Positions 1 through 9,796 of a DNA stretch of 64,000 bases are shown here, piece by piece. The notes under the pieces are model-generated. The model saw nothing but the letters and a program-made list of their open reading frames with translations, did no database searches and was not told the origin of the DNA. The stretch is from Schlegelella_A sp038241255. Its GTDB lineage: Bacteria > Pseudomonadota > Gammaproteobacteria > Burkholderiales > Burkholderiaceae_C. The DNA lies in the NCBI GenBank assembly GCA_038241255.1, contig JBBRFW010000004.1, forward strand, positions 1-64,000, given 5' to 3'. Positions within the stretch are counted from its first letter, which is position 1. The number at the start of each line of letters is the position of its first letter. A program made the translations under genes and the position numbers.

Positions 1-1
1 C

Positions 2-877
2 GCCGGCCTCGTCGACCGGACCGGCGCCGCCACGGTGGCCGTCCTCGGCCGACGCGGCGCGATCGCCTCGGGGTGCGTCTGGCGCCCCGGGCTCGTCGTC
101 ACCGCGGCGCACGTCTTCCGGCGCACGCCGGCGGCGCTCGCGCTCGTCGACGCGAGCGCGCGCAGCCTGCCGGCCACGCTGGTCGGCATCGATTCCGCTA
201 CCGACCTCGCGCTCTTTCGACTCGCCGACGACCTGCCCACGGTCTCGCCAGGCGACGCTTCGACTGTGCGGGCCGGCCACCTCGTCATCGTCGTCGGTCG
301 CGGCGAAGACGGCGCCACGCTGGCCAGCTCGGGCCTGGTCAACCGCGTCGGGGGCGCATGGCAGACGTGGCTCGGCGGCTCGATCGATTGCCTCGTCCGC
401 CTCGACGGCGGCGTGTACGACGGCCTCTCCGGCGCGCCTGTCGTCGACGCCGCCGGCGCTGTGATCGGCATCGCCACAGCGGCGCTTTCGCGCAGCTACG
501 GGATGGTCGTGCCGTCGTCGACGGTCGCGCGCGTCGTCGACGCCTTGCTCGCCAACGGCCGGGTCGCCCGGCCCTGGCTCGGGATCGGCGCCCTGACGGT
601 GCCGCTACCCGAAGGTGCGAGCGCCGCCGCGGGGGAGAAGAACGGCCTCCTCGTCACCTCGCTCGCCGCGGGTGGCCCGGCCGAGCGCGCGGGCCTGCTC
701 ATCGGCGACATCATCGTTCGCGCCGCGGAAGGCGCCGCCGCGAACCTGCGCGAGCTTCGCCAGGCGCTCGCCGCGCATGTCGGCAAGACTGTCGCCCTCG
801 CGGTACTGCGCGGCGGCTCGCCGCTGGCGCTGCAGGCGAGCGTTGGCGAGTGGCAGGGCGAGCGGCGCTGCTGCTGA
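2..877 (+). CDS. S1C (HtrA-like) serine protease with C-terminal PDZ domain, 5' end outside window
   Basis: A periplasmic-type trypsin-fold protease that should cleave or sense misfolded envelope proteins. The frame is open back to the first bases of the window, so the true start and any signal peptide lie upstream; a GTG at 35 is only the first internal start. Counting from that GTG, the triad is visible as His26 (TAAH), Asp57 (ATDLAL) and Ser132 (GLSGAP). Residues from about 185 form one PDZ domain with the GPAERAGLLIGDIIV motif. Only one PDZ is present, as in DegS-like or small S1C proteases. Eight bases separate it from the LuxR-type gene, so the two are probably co-transcribed. The protease call is firm; the substrate is unknown. 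Confidence 0.85.
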   Translation, partial: AGLVDRTGAATVAVLGRRGAIASGCVWRPGLVVTAAHVFRRTPAALALVDASARSLPATLVGIDSATDLALFRLADDLPTVSPGDASTVRAGHLVIVVGRGEDGATLASSGLVNRVGGAWQTWLGGSIDCLVRLDGGVYDGLSGAPVVDAAGAVIGIATAALSRSYGMVVPSSTVARVVDALLANGRVARPWLGIGALTVPLPEGASAAAGEKNGLLVTSLAAGGPAERAGLLIGDIIVRAAEGAAANLRELRQALAAHVGKTVALAVLRGGSPLALQASVGEWQGERRCC

Positions 878-885
878 GGGAGCGC

Positions 886-1515
886 ATGGCCGTGACCCGG
901 ATCGCCCTCGCATCGCCCTCGCCCCTGGTTCGCGCCGGCCTGGCGAAAGGCCTCGCTGCGCTTGGCGACTGCGAGGTCGTGATGAGCGCGGCGACGCTCG
1001 CCGAGCTCGTCGATGCGGGCTGCGTCGGCGCCGAGGTCGTCGTCGTCGACGCCGGTGACGACGACGGCGAGCTCGACGTCGCCGTCGTGACCGCGGCCGG
1101 GCCGCACGTTGTCATGCTCGCCGGCGATGCCGACGAGCGCATCGGCGAGTGGCTCATCGACGGCTGCGCCGTGCTTCCCCGCGGCGCGTCGCCGGCCCAG
1201 GTCGCCGTTGCGGCACGGGCCGCGCTCGCCGGCCTGGTGGCGACCTCACCCGTGTTCGCCGCCGAGGCCTTGCGCTTCGAGCGCGTCGGCGAGCGGCGCA
1301 GCGCGCCGCCCGCCTTCGACGCGCTCACGCCGCGCGAGCGCCAGGTGCTGGCGGCGATGAGCAACGGCCTGGGCAATCGCGAGATCGGCGGCGCACTGGG
1401 CATCTCCGCACACACGGCGAAGTTCCACGTCGCCCAGATCATCGCCAAGCTGCAGGCGCAATCGCGCGCGCACGCGGTCGCCAAGGCGCTGCGCGCCGGC
1501 TTCGTCGGCGCCTGA
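886..1515 (+). CDS. LuxR/NarL-family DNA-binding regulator with degenerate receiver domain
   Basis: 209 residues from the ATG at 886. The C-terminal third (from LTPRERQVLAAMSNG) is a normal GerE/LuxR helix-turn-helix, with GLGNREIGGALGISAHTAKFH as the recognition region (residues approximately 160-185). The N-terminal 120 residues have a receiver-like pattern: a possible phospho-acceptor Asp55 (VVVVDAG) remains. The paired acidic residues normally following strand 1 are Ala9-Ser10, and the conserved lysine near strand 5 is replaced by Pro-Arg (AVLPRG). It may therefore act without phosphorylation. No histidine kinase is adjacent; the neighbour upstream is the PDZ protease, which suggests an envelope-stress link (inference). 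Confidence 0.8.
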   Translation: MAVTRIALASPSPLVRAGLAKGLAALGDCEVVMSAATLAELVDAGCVGAEVVVVDAGDDDGELDVAVVTAAGPHVVMLAGDADERIGEWLIDGCAVLPRGASPAQVAVAARAALAGLVATSPVFAAEALRFERVGERRSAPPAFDALTPRERQVLAAMSNGLGNREIGGALGISAHTAKFHVAQIIAKLQAQSRAHAVAKALRAGFVGA

Positions 1516-1621
1516 GGCGGGCGCCCGCGACCTTCCATCGCGACCGTCGACGTCGCATGGCGCGAACCGCGCGCCGCCGCAGAATGGCGCCCTGACGCAT
1601 CGACGTCGAGAAGGGTGTTCC

Positions 1622-2317
1622 GTGACCACACAGCAGATTGCCGCGCAGGCGAGCGCGTACGTGACGAGTGCGCTCTCGTCACCGAGCGAGCTCGGCGCGC
1701 TGTTCGCCGCCGCCGTGGCCGCCGGGCTGCAGGTCTGCAGCTCGTTTGTCAAGACGATGGTGCCGCTGCGCTGGCTCGCCGTCCTCAGCAACTGCGGTTT
1801 CCTGGTCTACGGCGTACTTCATCCCTCGATCGTGATGGCGCTGATGCACGGCGTGCTGCTGCCGATCAACTGCGTGCGGCTGCGCGAGATGAGCCTCCTC
1901 TCGCGCCGCGTCCACGCAGCGACCAACGACGCCGACCGCTCCGCCATCTGGCTGCGGCCCTACATGAAGTCGAGCCGCAGGAAGGCCGGGGACACCCTTT
2001 TTCGGCGCGGCGACCCCGCCGAGCACCTCTACATCCTTATTGAGGGCCGGGTCGATTTCCCCGAGAACAACGGCAGCGCGACGCCGGGGGAGATCTTCGG
2101 CGAGATCGCCTTCTTCTCGCCGGACAGGAAGCGCACGCTCACGGCCTGTTGCGGCGAGGACTGCGTGCTCCTCAGCATCGACCAGAGCACCGTGCGCCAG
2201 CTCTACTACCAGCACCCAGGCTTCGGCTTCCAGATCGTGGCCCTGATCGCCGGCCGGCTCTCGGCGGACGTGGCGCGCTTGCGCGCGCAACTCGCCGAGC
2301 ACCCGCCGGCGACGTGA
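1622..2317 (+). CDS. Membrane protein with cyclic-nucleotide-binding domain
   Basis: 231 residues, GTG start with a purine-rich GAGAAGGG upstream. Residues 1-90 hold two or three hydrophobic segments (around 25-45, 50-68 and 72-85). Residues approximately 115-225 are a CRP-type beta-roll, with a phosphate-binding-cassette-like segment GEIFGEIAFFSPDRKR. There is no DNA-binding domain after it. The architecture (short membrane part followed by cNMP-binding domain) resembles Popeye-like or Crp-like membrane proteins that probably sense cAMP or c-di-GMP at the membrane. No catalytic domain is visible, so the output is unknown. It is monocistronic as far as the sequence shows. Confidence 0.7.
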   Translation: MTTQQIAAQASAYVTSALSSPSELGALFAAAVAAGLQVCSSFVKTMVPLRWLAVLSNCGFLVYGVLHPSIVMALMHGVLLPINCVRLREMSLLSRRVHAATNDADRSAIWLRPYMKSSRRKAGDTLFRRGDPAEHLYILIEGRVDFPENNGSATPGEIFGEIAFFSPDRKRTLTACCGEDCVLLSIDQSTVRQLYYQHPGFGFQIVALIAGRLSADVARLRAQLAEHPPAT

Positions 2318-2350
2318 CCGGCGAATGGTGACCGCGGCGCCGGCCGGCCG

Positions 2351-2740
2351 TCAGCGGTCGGCCTCGTGGTCTTCGCTGTCGGCGCCGTCGTCTTCGTCGG
2401 CGAGGCCTTCCACCGTGTCGTCGTTGCCGGTGATCGATTCGGCCGAGTCGAGCGCGTCCTTCGAGCGAGCGATACGGTCGGGGGCGATGTCGGCGCCGTC
2501 CCGGGCGCCCTCGGGAACCGCCTCGGCGCGCTCCCCGGTGCCCATGGCGTCGCTGTCGCTGTTGATGTCGACCGGCGTCGCGCCGCCCATCTGGCCCTCT
2601 TCGGTGTCGGTCTTCAGGCGCGTCGCGCCCTGGATGTCGCTGCCGCTGTCGGAGGTGTCGCTCGGGCCGAGCATCTCGGCGTCTCGGCCACGGGCTTGCT
2701 GAGGCGCGCGATCGCCGCCGAGGATGCTGCTTTGGGACAT
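2351..2740 (-). CDS. Small acidic, intrinsically disordered conserved protein
   Basis: 129 residues, extremely rich in Asp, Ser, Gly and Glu, with no hydrophobic core and no membrane segment. It opens with MSQSSILGGD and contains GPSDTSDSGSD, features I associate with a small hypothetical family of Burkholderiales sometimes labelled chemotaxis-related, without known function. The composition argues for a disordered, soluble protein. Flanked by the cNMP-binding gene (convergent) and the 3' end of pcaF. I do not assign a function. Confidence 0.6.
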   Translation of the reverse strand: MSQSSILGGDRAPQQARGRDAEMLGPSDTSDSGSDIQGATRLKTDTEEGQMGGATPVDINSDSDAMGTGERAEAVPEGARDGADIAPDRIARSKDALDSAESITGNDDTVEGLADEDDGADSEDHEADR

Positions 2741-2899
2741 GGATTCGCTCCGAGGTGAGTCCCGGGGCCGAAGAGCGGCCCGAGAGGACGAAGGATCGCG
2801 CAGGCCCCGTGCTGCGTCAGTCGGCGATCACGCCGAAGCGGACGAGGCATGCTCCGACGCGCCGGCGAGAAGCCCCGGCTCGGCCAGCGGCGGGCGCCA

Positions 2900-4104
<1,205 letters not shown>

Positions 4105-4108
<4 letters not shown>

Positions 4109-4770
4109 GATCGCGCTCCTGCGGCGCGCGCGATCGGCGCGCCGGTCCGTGCCTGCAAGTCGGCCAAGGTCATTCCCCCGACGATCTCCGCCACCACCAG
4201 CCCGCCGGGAGTGACGTCGATCACCGCGAGGTCGGTGTAGATGCGGGCGACGCAGCCGATGCCGGTGAGCGGATAGGTGCAGCGCTCGACGATCTTCATC
4301 TCGCCGGTCTTGGTCGTGTGCTCCATCATGACGCAGGTCTTCTTGGCGCCGATCGCGAGATCCATGGCGCCGCCGACGGCGGGAATCGCGTCTGCCGCGC
4401 CGGTGTGCCAGTTGGCGAGGTCGCCGGTGGCCGAGACCTGGAACGCGCCCAGGACGCAGACGTCGAGGTGGCCGCCGCGCATCATCGCGAAGCTGTCGGC
4501 GTGGTGGAAGAACGAGCCGCCCGGAAGCAACGTAACCGGCTGCTTGCCGGCGTTGATGAGGTCGAAGTCCTCGGCGCCCTCCGGCGGCGCCGGGCCCATG
4601 CCGATGACGCCGTTCTCGCTGTGCAGGACGACCTCGCGCCCGGCCGGGAGGTGGTTGGCGACCAGCGTCGGCAAGCCGATGCCGAGGTTGACTACCGCCC
4701 CGTCGGGGATGTCGCGGGCGACGCGTGCCGCCATCTGGGCGCGACTCCACTTGAGTTCGCTCATGGTCAT
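4105..4770 (-). CDS. pcaJ: 3-oxoadipate CoA-transferase subunit B
   Basis: 221 residues. Second subunit of the succinyl-CoA:3-oxoadipate CoA-transferase, which activates 3-oxoadipate. The catalytic Glu52 sits in HSENGVIGMGP, and the GAFQVS...GDLANWHTG block is typical of the PcaJ/ScoB family. Start chosen at 4770 because its ATG overlaps the pcaI stop (ATGA); a second ATG two codons later (4764) is also possible. It precedes pcaF with another ATGA overlap. Acetoacetate transferase (ScoB) is the alternative, made less likely by the adjoining thiolase. Confidence 0.88.
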
Positions 4771-5468
4771 GCCTGCTGCCTGAACCCGCCCGCGCTCGTG
4801 GCGACGCGATCGATTCGGACGACCCGCTGCACGAAGATCCCAGGCGTCACGACCGCCTCTGGATCGAGGCTGCCGAGCGGCACCATCTCGTGCACAGTGG
4901 CGATCGTCGTCTTCGCCGCCATCGCCATGACGGGGCCGAAGTTGCGCGCCGTCATCCGGTAGGTGAGGTTGCCCCAGCGATCGCCGCGCTCGGCCTTGAT
5001 GAAGGCATAGTCGGCGTGCAGGGGCGCTTCGAGCACGTACATGCGGCCTCCGATCTCTCGGCTTTCCTTGCCGACAGCGAGGTCGGTGCCATAGCCCGTC
5101 GGCGTGAAGAAGCCGCCGATGCCGGCGCCGGCGGCGCGGATGCGCTCGGCGAGGTTGCCCTGCGGCACCAGTTCGAGCTCGATCTCGCCGGCACGGTAGG
5201 CGCGGTCGAAATGGTGGCTGTCCGCCTGGCGCGGAAACGAGCAGACGATCTTTCTGACCCGTCGCGCGCCGATCAGCGCGGCCAGGCCAGTGTCGCCGTT
5301 GCCGGCGTTGTTGTTGACGATCGTGAGGTCCTTCGCGCCTTGGCCGAGAAGGGCGGCGACGAGCTCGTTGGGCAGGCCCGCGGTGCCGAAGCCGCCGATC
5401 ATCACCGTCGCGCCGTCGGCGACGTCGGCGACGGCGTCGGCGAGTGTCGCGACCTCCTTGTCGATCAT
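4767..5468 (-). CDS. pcaI: 3-oxoadipate CoA-transferase subunit A
   Basis: 233 residues from the ATG at 5468 (MIDKEV). Alpha subunit of the heterodimeric transferase, carrying the CoA-binding glycine motif GGFGTAGLPNEL at about residues 22-33 and the central GGFFTPTGYGT block. A longer frame reaches 5549, but the 5468 ATG overlaps the aroQ stop as ATGA, matching the style of the whole operon. It acts with PcaJ in the cytoplasm on 3-oxoadipate derived from protocatechuate or catechol. Confidence 0.88.
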   Translation of the reverse strand: MIDKEVATLADAVADVADGATVMIGGFGTAGLPNELVAALLGQGAKDLTIVNNNAGNGDTGLAALIGARRVRKIVCSFPRQADSHHFDRAYRAGEIELELVPQGNLAERIRAAGAGIGGFFTPTGYGTDLAVGKESREIGGRMYVLEAPLHADYAFIKAERGDRWGNLTYRMTARNFGPVMAMAAKTTIATVHEMVPLGSLDPEAVVTPGIFVQRVVRIDRVATSAGGFRQQA

Positions 5469-5917
5469 CGCTCCGCGGCGGCTCGTGCCAGGCCGTCGAT
5501 CGCCATCGCATAACCGTGCACGCCGAAGCCGACGACGATGCCGGCGCATGCCGGCGACAGGTAAGAGCGATGGCGAAACGGCTCGCGCGCGTGCACGTTC
5601 GACAGGTGCACCTCGATCACCGGCGGGAAGATCGCCTTGATGGCGTCATGCAGCGCGACTGAGGTGTGGGTATAGGCGCCGGCATTCAGCACGACCCCAG
5701 CGATGCTGCCGGCGGCCCCGGCACCGGCTTCGTGCAGCCAATCGATCAGCACGCCTTCGTGATTGCTCTGGCGAAAGTCGATGACGAGCCCGTGCTGACG
5801 GGCGGCGTCGCGGCAGGCCTTCTCGACATCGGCGAGCGTCGCGTTTCCGTACACCGCCGGCTCGCGCGCCCCGAGCAAGTTTAGGTTCGGCCCGTTCAGG
5901 ACCAAGATCTTCGACAT
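5465..5917 (-). CDS. aroQ: Type II 3-dehydroquinate dehydratase
   Basis: 150 residues, the normal size of the dodecameric type II enzyme that interconverts 3-dehydroquinate and 3-dehydroshikimate. Diagnostic pieces are LNGPNLNLLG (residues 7-16), the active-site Tyr23, FRQSNHEG with the catalytic Glu/His region near 48-55, and IEVHLSNVH. AGGAAG lies upstream of the ATG. It is the first gene of the aroQ-pcaI-pcaJ-pcaF chain, every junction being ATGA. The company of catabolic genes suggests quinate/shikimate breakdown toward protocatechuate rather than, or besides, aromatic amino acid synthesis (inference). Confidence 0.92.
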   Translation of the reverse strand: MSKILVLNGPNLNLLGAREPAVYGNATLADVEKACRDAARQHGLVIDFRQSNHEGVLIDWLHEAGAGAAGSIAGVVLNAGAYTHTSVALHDAIKAIFPPVIEVHLSNVHAREPFRHRSYLSPACAGIVVGFGVHGYAMAIDGLARAAAER

Positions 5918-6017
5918 GATCGTCTTCCTGCGGCGCGAGACGCGACGAGGCCGACATTGTCACGCCGAACTCAGCCGACGGGCCGGCGGCCGGGCGGAGC
6001 CCGCCGCCGGCGACCGT

Positions 6018-6287
6018 TCAGCGCGGGCTGCCGCGACGGACCAGATTGACGATCGCCAGTAGGATGATCGCACCGAGGAGCGAGACCCCCAGGCCGGCGA
6101 TGCTGAAGTCGTTCTGGTTGATGGTGCCGGTGCCGAACATCGGCGCCAAGAGCCATCCGCCCAGCATGGCACCGATGATGCCAACGACGACGTTCAGGAT
6201 GATGCCCTGCTGCCCGTCCGTTTTCATGATCATGCTCGCGACCCAACCGATGAGGCCGCCCACGACAAGCCAAATGATGAAGTTCAT
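6018..6287 (-). CDS. GlsB/YeaQ/YmgE-family stress-associated membrane protein
   Basis: 89 residues with three hydrophobic segments (approximately 2-20, 28-48 and 62-84) and the glycine-rich GGLIGWVAS and GIIGAMLGGWL motifs of the transglycosylase-associated/YeaQ family of small inner-membrane proteins. Start at 6287 is supported by AGGGGAAG eight bases upstream; a frame extending to 6578 is a read-through of the intergenic region. Members are often induced by general stress; molecular function is unknown. Confidence 0.85.
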   Translation of the reverse strand: MNFIIWLVVGGLIGWVASMIMKTDGQQGIILNVVVGIIGAMLGGWLLAPMFGTGTINQNDFSIAGLGVSLLGAIILLAIVNLVRRGSPR

Positions 6288-6363
6288 GCTCTTCCCCTGT
6301 ACCAAGCCGTTGAAGACGACCCGCGCATCCCATGGGAGTGGCATGTGCCGGCCGGCGCTGACG

Positions 6364-6382
6364 CTTCGCAGCGGCTGCGAAG
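6364..6382. repeat. Perfect 9-bp inverted repeat upstream of the YeaQ-like gene
   Basis: CTTCGCAGC, one central G, then GCTGCGAAG, about 80 bp upstream of the YeaQ-family start codon. A partial further copy (CGCTGCGAAA) follows at approximately 6390-6399. It could be an operator or a short hairpin; the rest of the 6288-6516 gap shows nothing else. Confidence 0.4.
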
Positions 6383-6516
6383 AGCTGCCGCTGCGAAACG
6401 TGCGTAGCCTATTCGGTGGCGCGCTTGGAGCCCATGAGTGGGCAGCCTGACCCGGCGTCAGCCGACTCCTACATCCGGCGATCGGGCTCCGCGGGGGGCG
6501 CGATGGCGCATGAGGT

Positions 6517-6804
6517 TCAGCTCGCGAGGACGAGCGCGCCCTGATAGAGCCCCAGCAGCATCGCGCTGACGCCGACATGCGCCGCGAGGTGCCGCCCGCC
6601 CTTGCCGACGCCGAAGCCCAGCCTCACGCCGATGCAGCCCCAGACCGCGACGACGAGCACGGCGCCGGCGTCGCGCCCCTGCAGCGCATGGCCGGTCACC
6701 TGCGCGATGCCGATGACGGCGACCCAGAGGCCGACGGCCATGACGGTCGCGGCCGTGATCTCGTTGAACGAGGGTCTGCGCAGTTCGATGCCGAGGAACG
6801 TCAT
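6517..6804 (-). CDS. Small hydrophobic membrane protein, unknown function
   Basis: 95 residues from the ATG at 6804; a TTG at 6828 would add eight residues. No convincing Shine-Dalgarno precedes either. Three hydrophobic stretches are visible (AATVMAVGLWVAVIGIA, AGAVLVVAVWGCIGVRLGF and VGVSAMLLGLYQGALVLA), with a GKGGRH loop between the last two. No domain recognised. It is divergent from creD, with a 245-bp gap in between where I see no gene or clear signal. Confidence 0.6.
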   Translation of the reverse strand: MTFLGIELRRPSFNEITAATVMAVGLWVAVIGIAQVTGHALQGRDAGAVLVVAVWGCIGVRLGFGVGKGGRHLAAHVGVSAMLLGLYQGALVLAS

Positions 6805-7049
6805 GGGAGGCTGAAGAGGTGGTTGCAAGCCAAAGGGTAAGGGCGGCCCGGCTTGCGGACGCGCCGATGAAGGGGGAGAGCCAGGGCCAGTTCCTGCGAT
6901 CGCTTCCGGGTGCCGCGACAGCGGCTTTTCATCGTCGCTTCACGGGCGGGGCCGTCCGGCGCCGTCGCCTTCGCATTTTCTTCTCTCGCGGCGCCGATCC
7001 TGCCGGGCAGGCCGCACGTTGCGGCACAACCCGTCAAAAAAGGCACACC

Positions 7050-8492
7050 ATGGCTCTCCGCCGTTTTCCTCTCCTCGGCAAGTCGATCGCGCTCGTCGGC
7101 GTCGTCGTCGCGCTCACCGTCGCGCTCCAGACCGTGAGCGGCGTCGTCGCCGAGCGCGAAGGGCGCCTGCGCGAAGCGGAGCGCAGCGTCGCCGCAAGCC
7201 TCGCCGCCGCCCAGACGCTGGTCGGCCCGGTGATCGAGCGCGATTGCAGCGAAGCCTGGGAGGCGACGCAGGGCGAGGGCAAGGACAGGAAGACCGTCAC
7301 CGAGCGGCGCGACTTCCAGCTGAGCGCGACGCCAGCGACCCTCGACGTCAACGGTGACGTTGCCATCGAGCCGCGCTACCGGGGCATCTTCAAGGTCAAC
7401 GGCTATGTCCTAAAGGCGCGCCTGGTCGCCGCCTGGAACGATGGCGCCACGCTCGCGCCGCAGGCCGAACACCCGGGTTCGCGCCTGCACTGCGATGCGC
7501 CGGTGATGTTCGTCGCGCTCGGCGATTCGCGCGGCGTGCGCAGCGCCGTGATGCGGATCGACGGCGCCACGGCGCCGGTGCTCGCCGGCACCGGACACGC
7601 CGCCCATCCGCGCGGCTTTCACGCCGACGTCGCCGAGTCGTTCGCCGGCGCGCGGCGGCCGCTGAGCGCGGAGGTCGGCCTCGAGCTCGTCGGCACGGGC
7701 GAGCTCGCGTTCGCGCCGGTCGGCGGCAGCACGCGCGTCACCCTGGCGTCCGACTGGCCGCACCCTTCGTTCGCCGGCCGCTTCCTGCCGGTCGAGCGGC
7801 AGGTCGGCGACACCGGCTTCACCGCCCGCTGGCAACTCAACGCATTGGCCACGACGGCGCCGCAGGCGGCCGGCGCCGGTGCGCCGGCCTGCCGCCTGTA
7901 CGACGGCATCCCCGACGAGGTGTCGACGCGCGACGCGGCCCGCCCCTGCGTCGAGACCTTCGGCGTCGCCTTCATGGACCCAGTGAGCCCGTACGTGTTG
8001 AGCGACCGCGCGACCAAGTACGGCCTGCTCTTCATCGCCCTGACTTTCGTCGGCGTCGGCGGCGTCGAAGTGATGCGGCGCCTGCGCGTCCACCCGATCC
8101 AGTACCTGCTCGTCGGCTCGGCGCTGGCGGTGTTCTTCCTGCTCCTGGTGAGCCTCTCCGAGCACGCTTCTTTCGGTGTCGCCTACCTCGCCGCGGCGGG
8201 CGCGTGCACGGCGCTGCTCACCTTCTATGGCTCGTTCGTCCTGCGCGGCAGCCGGGCTGGCGCTGCCTTCGGCGCGGCCATCGCCTTGCTCTACGGCGCT
8301 CTCTACGCGCTACTGCAGCTGGAGCAGACCGCGCTCCTGCTTGGCTCGATGATGCTGTTCGCGGTCCTCGCCGCGCTGATGGTGGCAACACGGCGGATCG
8401 ACTGGTATGGCCTCTTCGACCGGATGCGCGCCGAGAGCGGCACGCCTCAGCCCCAGGCGGCGGCGAGCCTCGCCGCGCCGCCGGCGGTCTGA
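7050..8492 (+). CDS. creD: CreD-family inner-membrane protein
   Basis: 480 residues from the ATG at 7050, with AAAGG upstream. One N-terminal membrane segment (about 12-32), a large extracytoplasmic domain (about 35-340) containing RRDFQLSATPATLDVNG and FVALGDSRGVRS, then at least five C-terminal membrane helices from about 350 to 455. This is the CreD/CET layout, whose members are induced by CreBC and affect envelope integrity and colicin tolerance in enterobacteria. No creBC genes are next to it. Family assignment is good; physiological role here is unproven. Confidence 0.82.
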   Translation: MALRRFPLLGKSIALVGVVVALTVALQTVSGVVAEREGRLREAERSVAASLAAAQTLVGPVIERDCSEAWEATQGEGKDRKTVTERRDFQLSATPATLDVNGDVAIEPRYRGIFKVNGYVLKARLVAAWNDGATLAPQAEHPGSRLHCDAPVMFVALGDSRGVRSAVMRIDGATAPVLAGTGHAAHPRGFHADVAESFAGARRPLSAEVGLELVGTGELAFAPVGGSTRVTLASDWPHPSFAGRFLPVERQVGDTGFTARWQLNALATTAPQAAGAGAPACRLYDGIPDEVSTRDAARPCVETFGVAFMDPVSPYVLSDRATKYGLLFIALTFVGVGGVEVMRRLRVHPIQYLLVGSALAVFFLLLVSLSEHASFGVAYLAAAGACTALLTFYGSFVLRGSRAGAAFGAAIALLYGALYALLQLEQTALLLGSMMLFAVLAALMVATRRIDWYGLFDRMRAESGTPQPQAAASLAAPPAV

Positions 8493-8556
8493 GCCTCGTC
8501 GCCGCCGAGTCGGCCGCGCGAGCTCGCGGAACTCGCGGCGCGCGCCCGGCACGCCG

Positions 8557-9732
8557 TCAAACCGCGAAGATCTTCTTCAGCGCGAACGGCGCGACCACCT
8601 CGAGCTGATCGTATCGGCACGCTTCGGGAGGCTTGTCGAGGCGCCAGCGGACGAAGGTCGTCGCATGCCGAAAGCGGCCTCCCTGGAGGTGGTCGTATTT
8701 GACCTCGCAGACGCGCTCGAGGCGCAGCGGCTGCCAGGCCAGGTTCTTGCCGGCGCTCCAGCGACTGGTCGCACCCGGCATGCGCTGCGGCGTCTCGCCG
8801 TCGGCGAGCGTCTTCGTCGCCGCGTCCGGCCCGGCCCAGTCATGCCACGGGTGGCCGACCAGCGCGTTGCCCCGCAACGGCGCGAGCAGGGCGGCCAGGT
8901 CGCGACGCAGGCTCATCGTGAATGACGACGCCACGCCGACGTGGTGTAGCACGCCGGCGTCGTCGTGGAGGCCGAGCAGAAGCGAGCCGATCGCCTCGGG
9001 CCCGCCCGCTTCGCTGCTCTTGTGCCAGCGAAATCCGGCGACGACGCAGTCGGCGGTGCGCACGTGCTTGATTTTCAGCATCGCCCGTTTGCCGGGCTGG
9101 TACGGCGCGTCGAGCGGCTTGGCGACGACGCCGTCGAGGCCGGCGCCCTCAAACTCTCGCAGCCACGCCGCCGCGACGGCGCGGTCGTGCGTCATCGGCG
9201 TCAGGTAGAGCGGCGGCCGCGCCCCGGCGAGCAGCTCCTCGAGCACGGCGCGTCGCGCGGCCTGCGTCTCGTCCATCAGGCGCCTGCCGCCGGCGGCGAG
9301 CAGGTCGAAAGCGACGAACGAAGCCGGCGTCGCGACCGACAGCTTGGCGACGCGCGACGCCGCCGGGTGCAGCCGCTGCTGCAGCGCGTCGAAGTCGAGG
9401 CCGCCGGCGCCGACCACGACGATCTCGCCGTCGACGATCGCGCCGTCGGGGAGCAGCGCGACGAGGGCGTTGCGCAGCTCGGGGAAGTAGCGGTCGAGCG
9501 GGCGAAGGTCCCGGCTCTGGATCGCAACTTCGCCGGCAGCGGCGCGGAAAACGATCGCGCGAAAGCCGTCCCACTTGGGCTCGAACAGGTAGTCGCCCTC
9601 GGGCGGCAACGCGTCGACGGCCTTGGCCAGCATGGGCTCGATCGGCGTCGGCATCGACGCTGGCGTCTCCGGCGCACCCGGCGGGGCCGGGGGCACTGGC
9701 GCGGGTCCAGTCGGGGATCGTCTTTTGGCCAT
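8557..9732 (-). CDS. Stand-alone ATP-dependent DNA ligase (LigC/LigD-ligase type)
   Basis: 391 residues. Adenylation domain with the nucleotidyl-lysine Lys53 in EPKWDGFR, motif III-like FVAFDLLA, motif IV GLDGVVAK and motif V MLKIKHVR, then an OB-fold domain ending in YDQLEVVAPFALKKIF. It would seal nicks or breaks using ATP, unlike the NAD-dependent replicative LigA. No polymerase or phosphoesterase domain is attached. The full LigD lies 5 kb away, so this genome has at least two ATP-dependent ligases. A Pro/Ala-rich N-terminal 25 residues precedes the domain. Confidence 0.88.
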   Translation of the reverse strand: MAKRRSPTGPAPVPPAPPGAPETPASMPTPIEPMLAKAVDALPPEGDYLFEPKWDGFRAIVFRAAAGEVAIQSRDLRPLDRYFPELRNALVALLPDGAIVDGEIVVVGAGGLDFDALQQRLHPAASRVAKLSVATPASFVAFDLLAAGGRRLMDETQAARRAVLEELLAGARPPLYLTPMTHDRAVAAAWLREFEGAGLDGVVAKPLDAPYQPGKRAMLKIKHVRTADCVVAGFRWHKSSEAGGPEAIGSLLLGLHDDAGVLHHVGVASSFTMSLRRDLAALLAPLRGNALVGHPWHDWAGPDAATKTLADGETPQRMPGATSRWSAGKNLAWQPLRLERVCEVKYDHLQGGRFRHATTFVRWRLDKPPEACRYDQLEVVAPFALKKIFAV

Positions 9733-9796
9733 GGTCGATGGACTCTATCGTCGCGCCGCGCCGACGCGGCAACGGCCATGCCATGATTCCCGCGCC

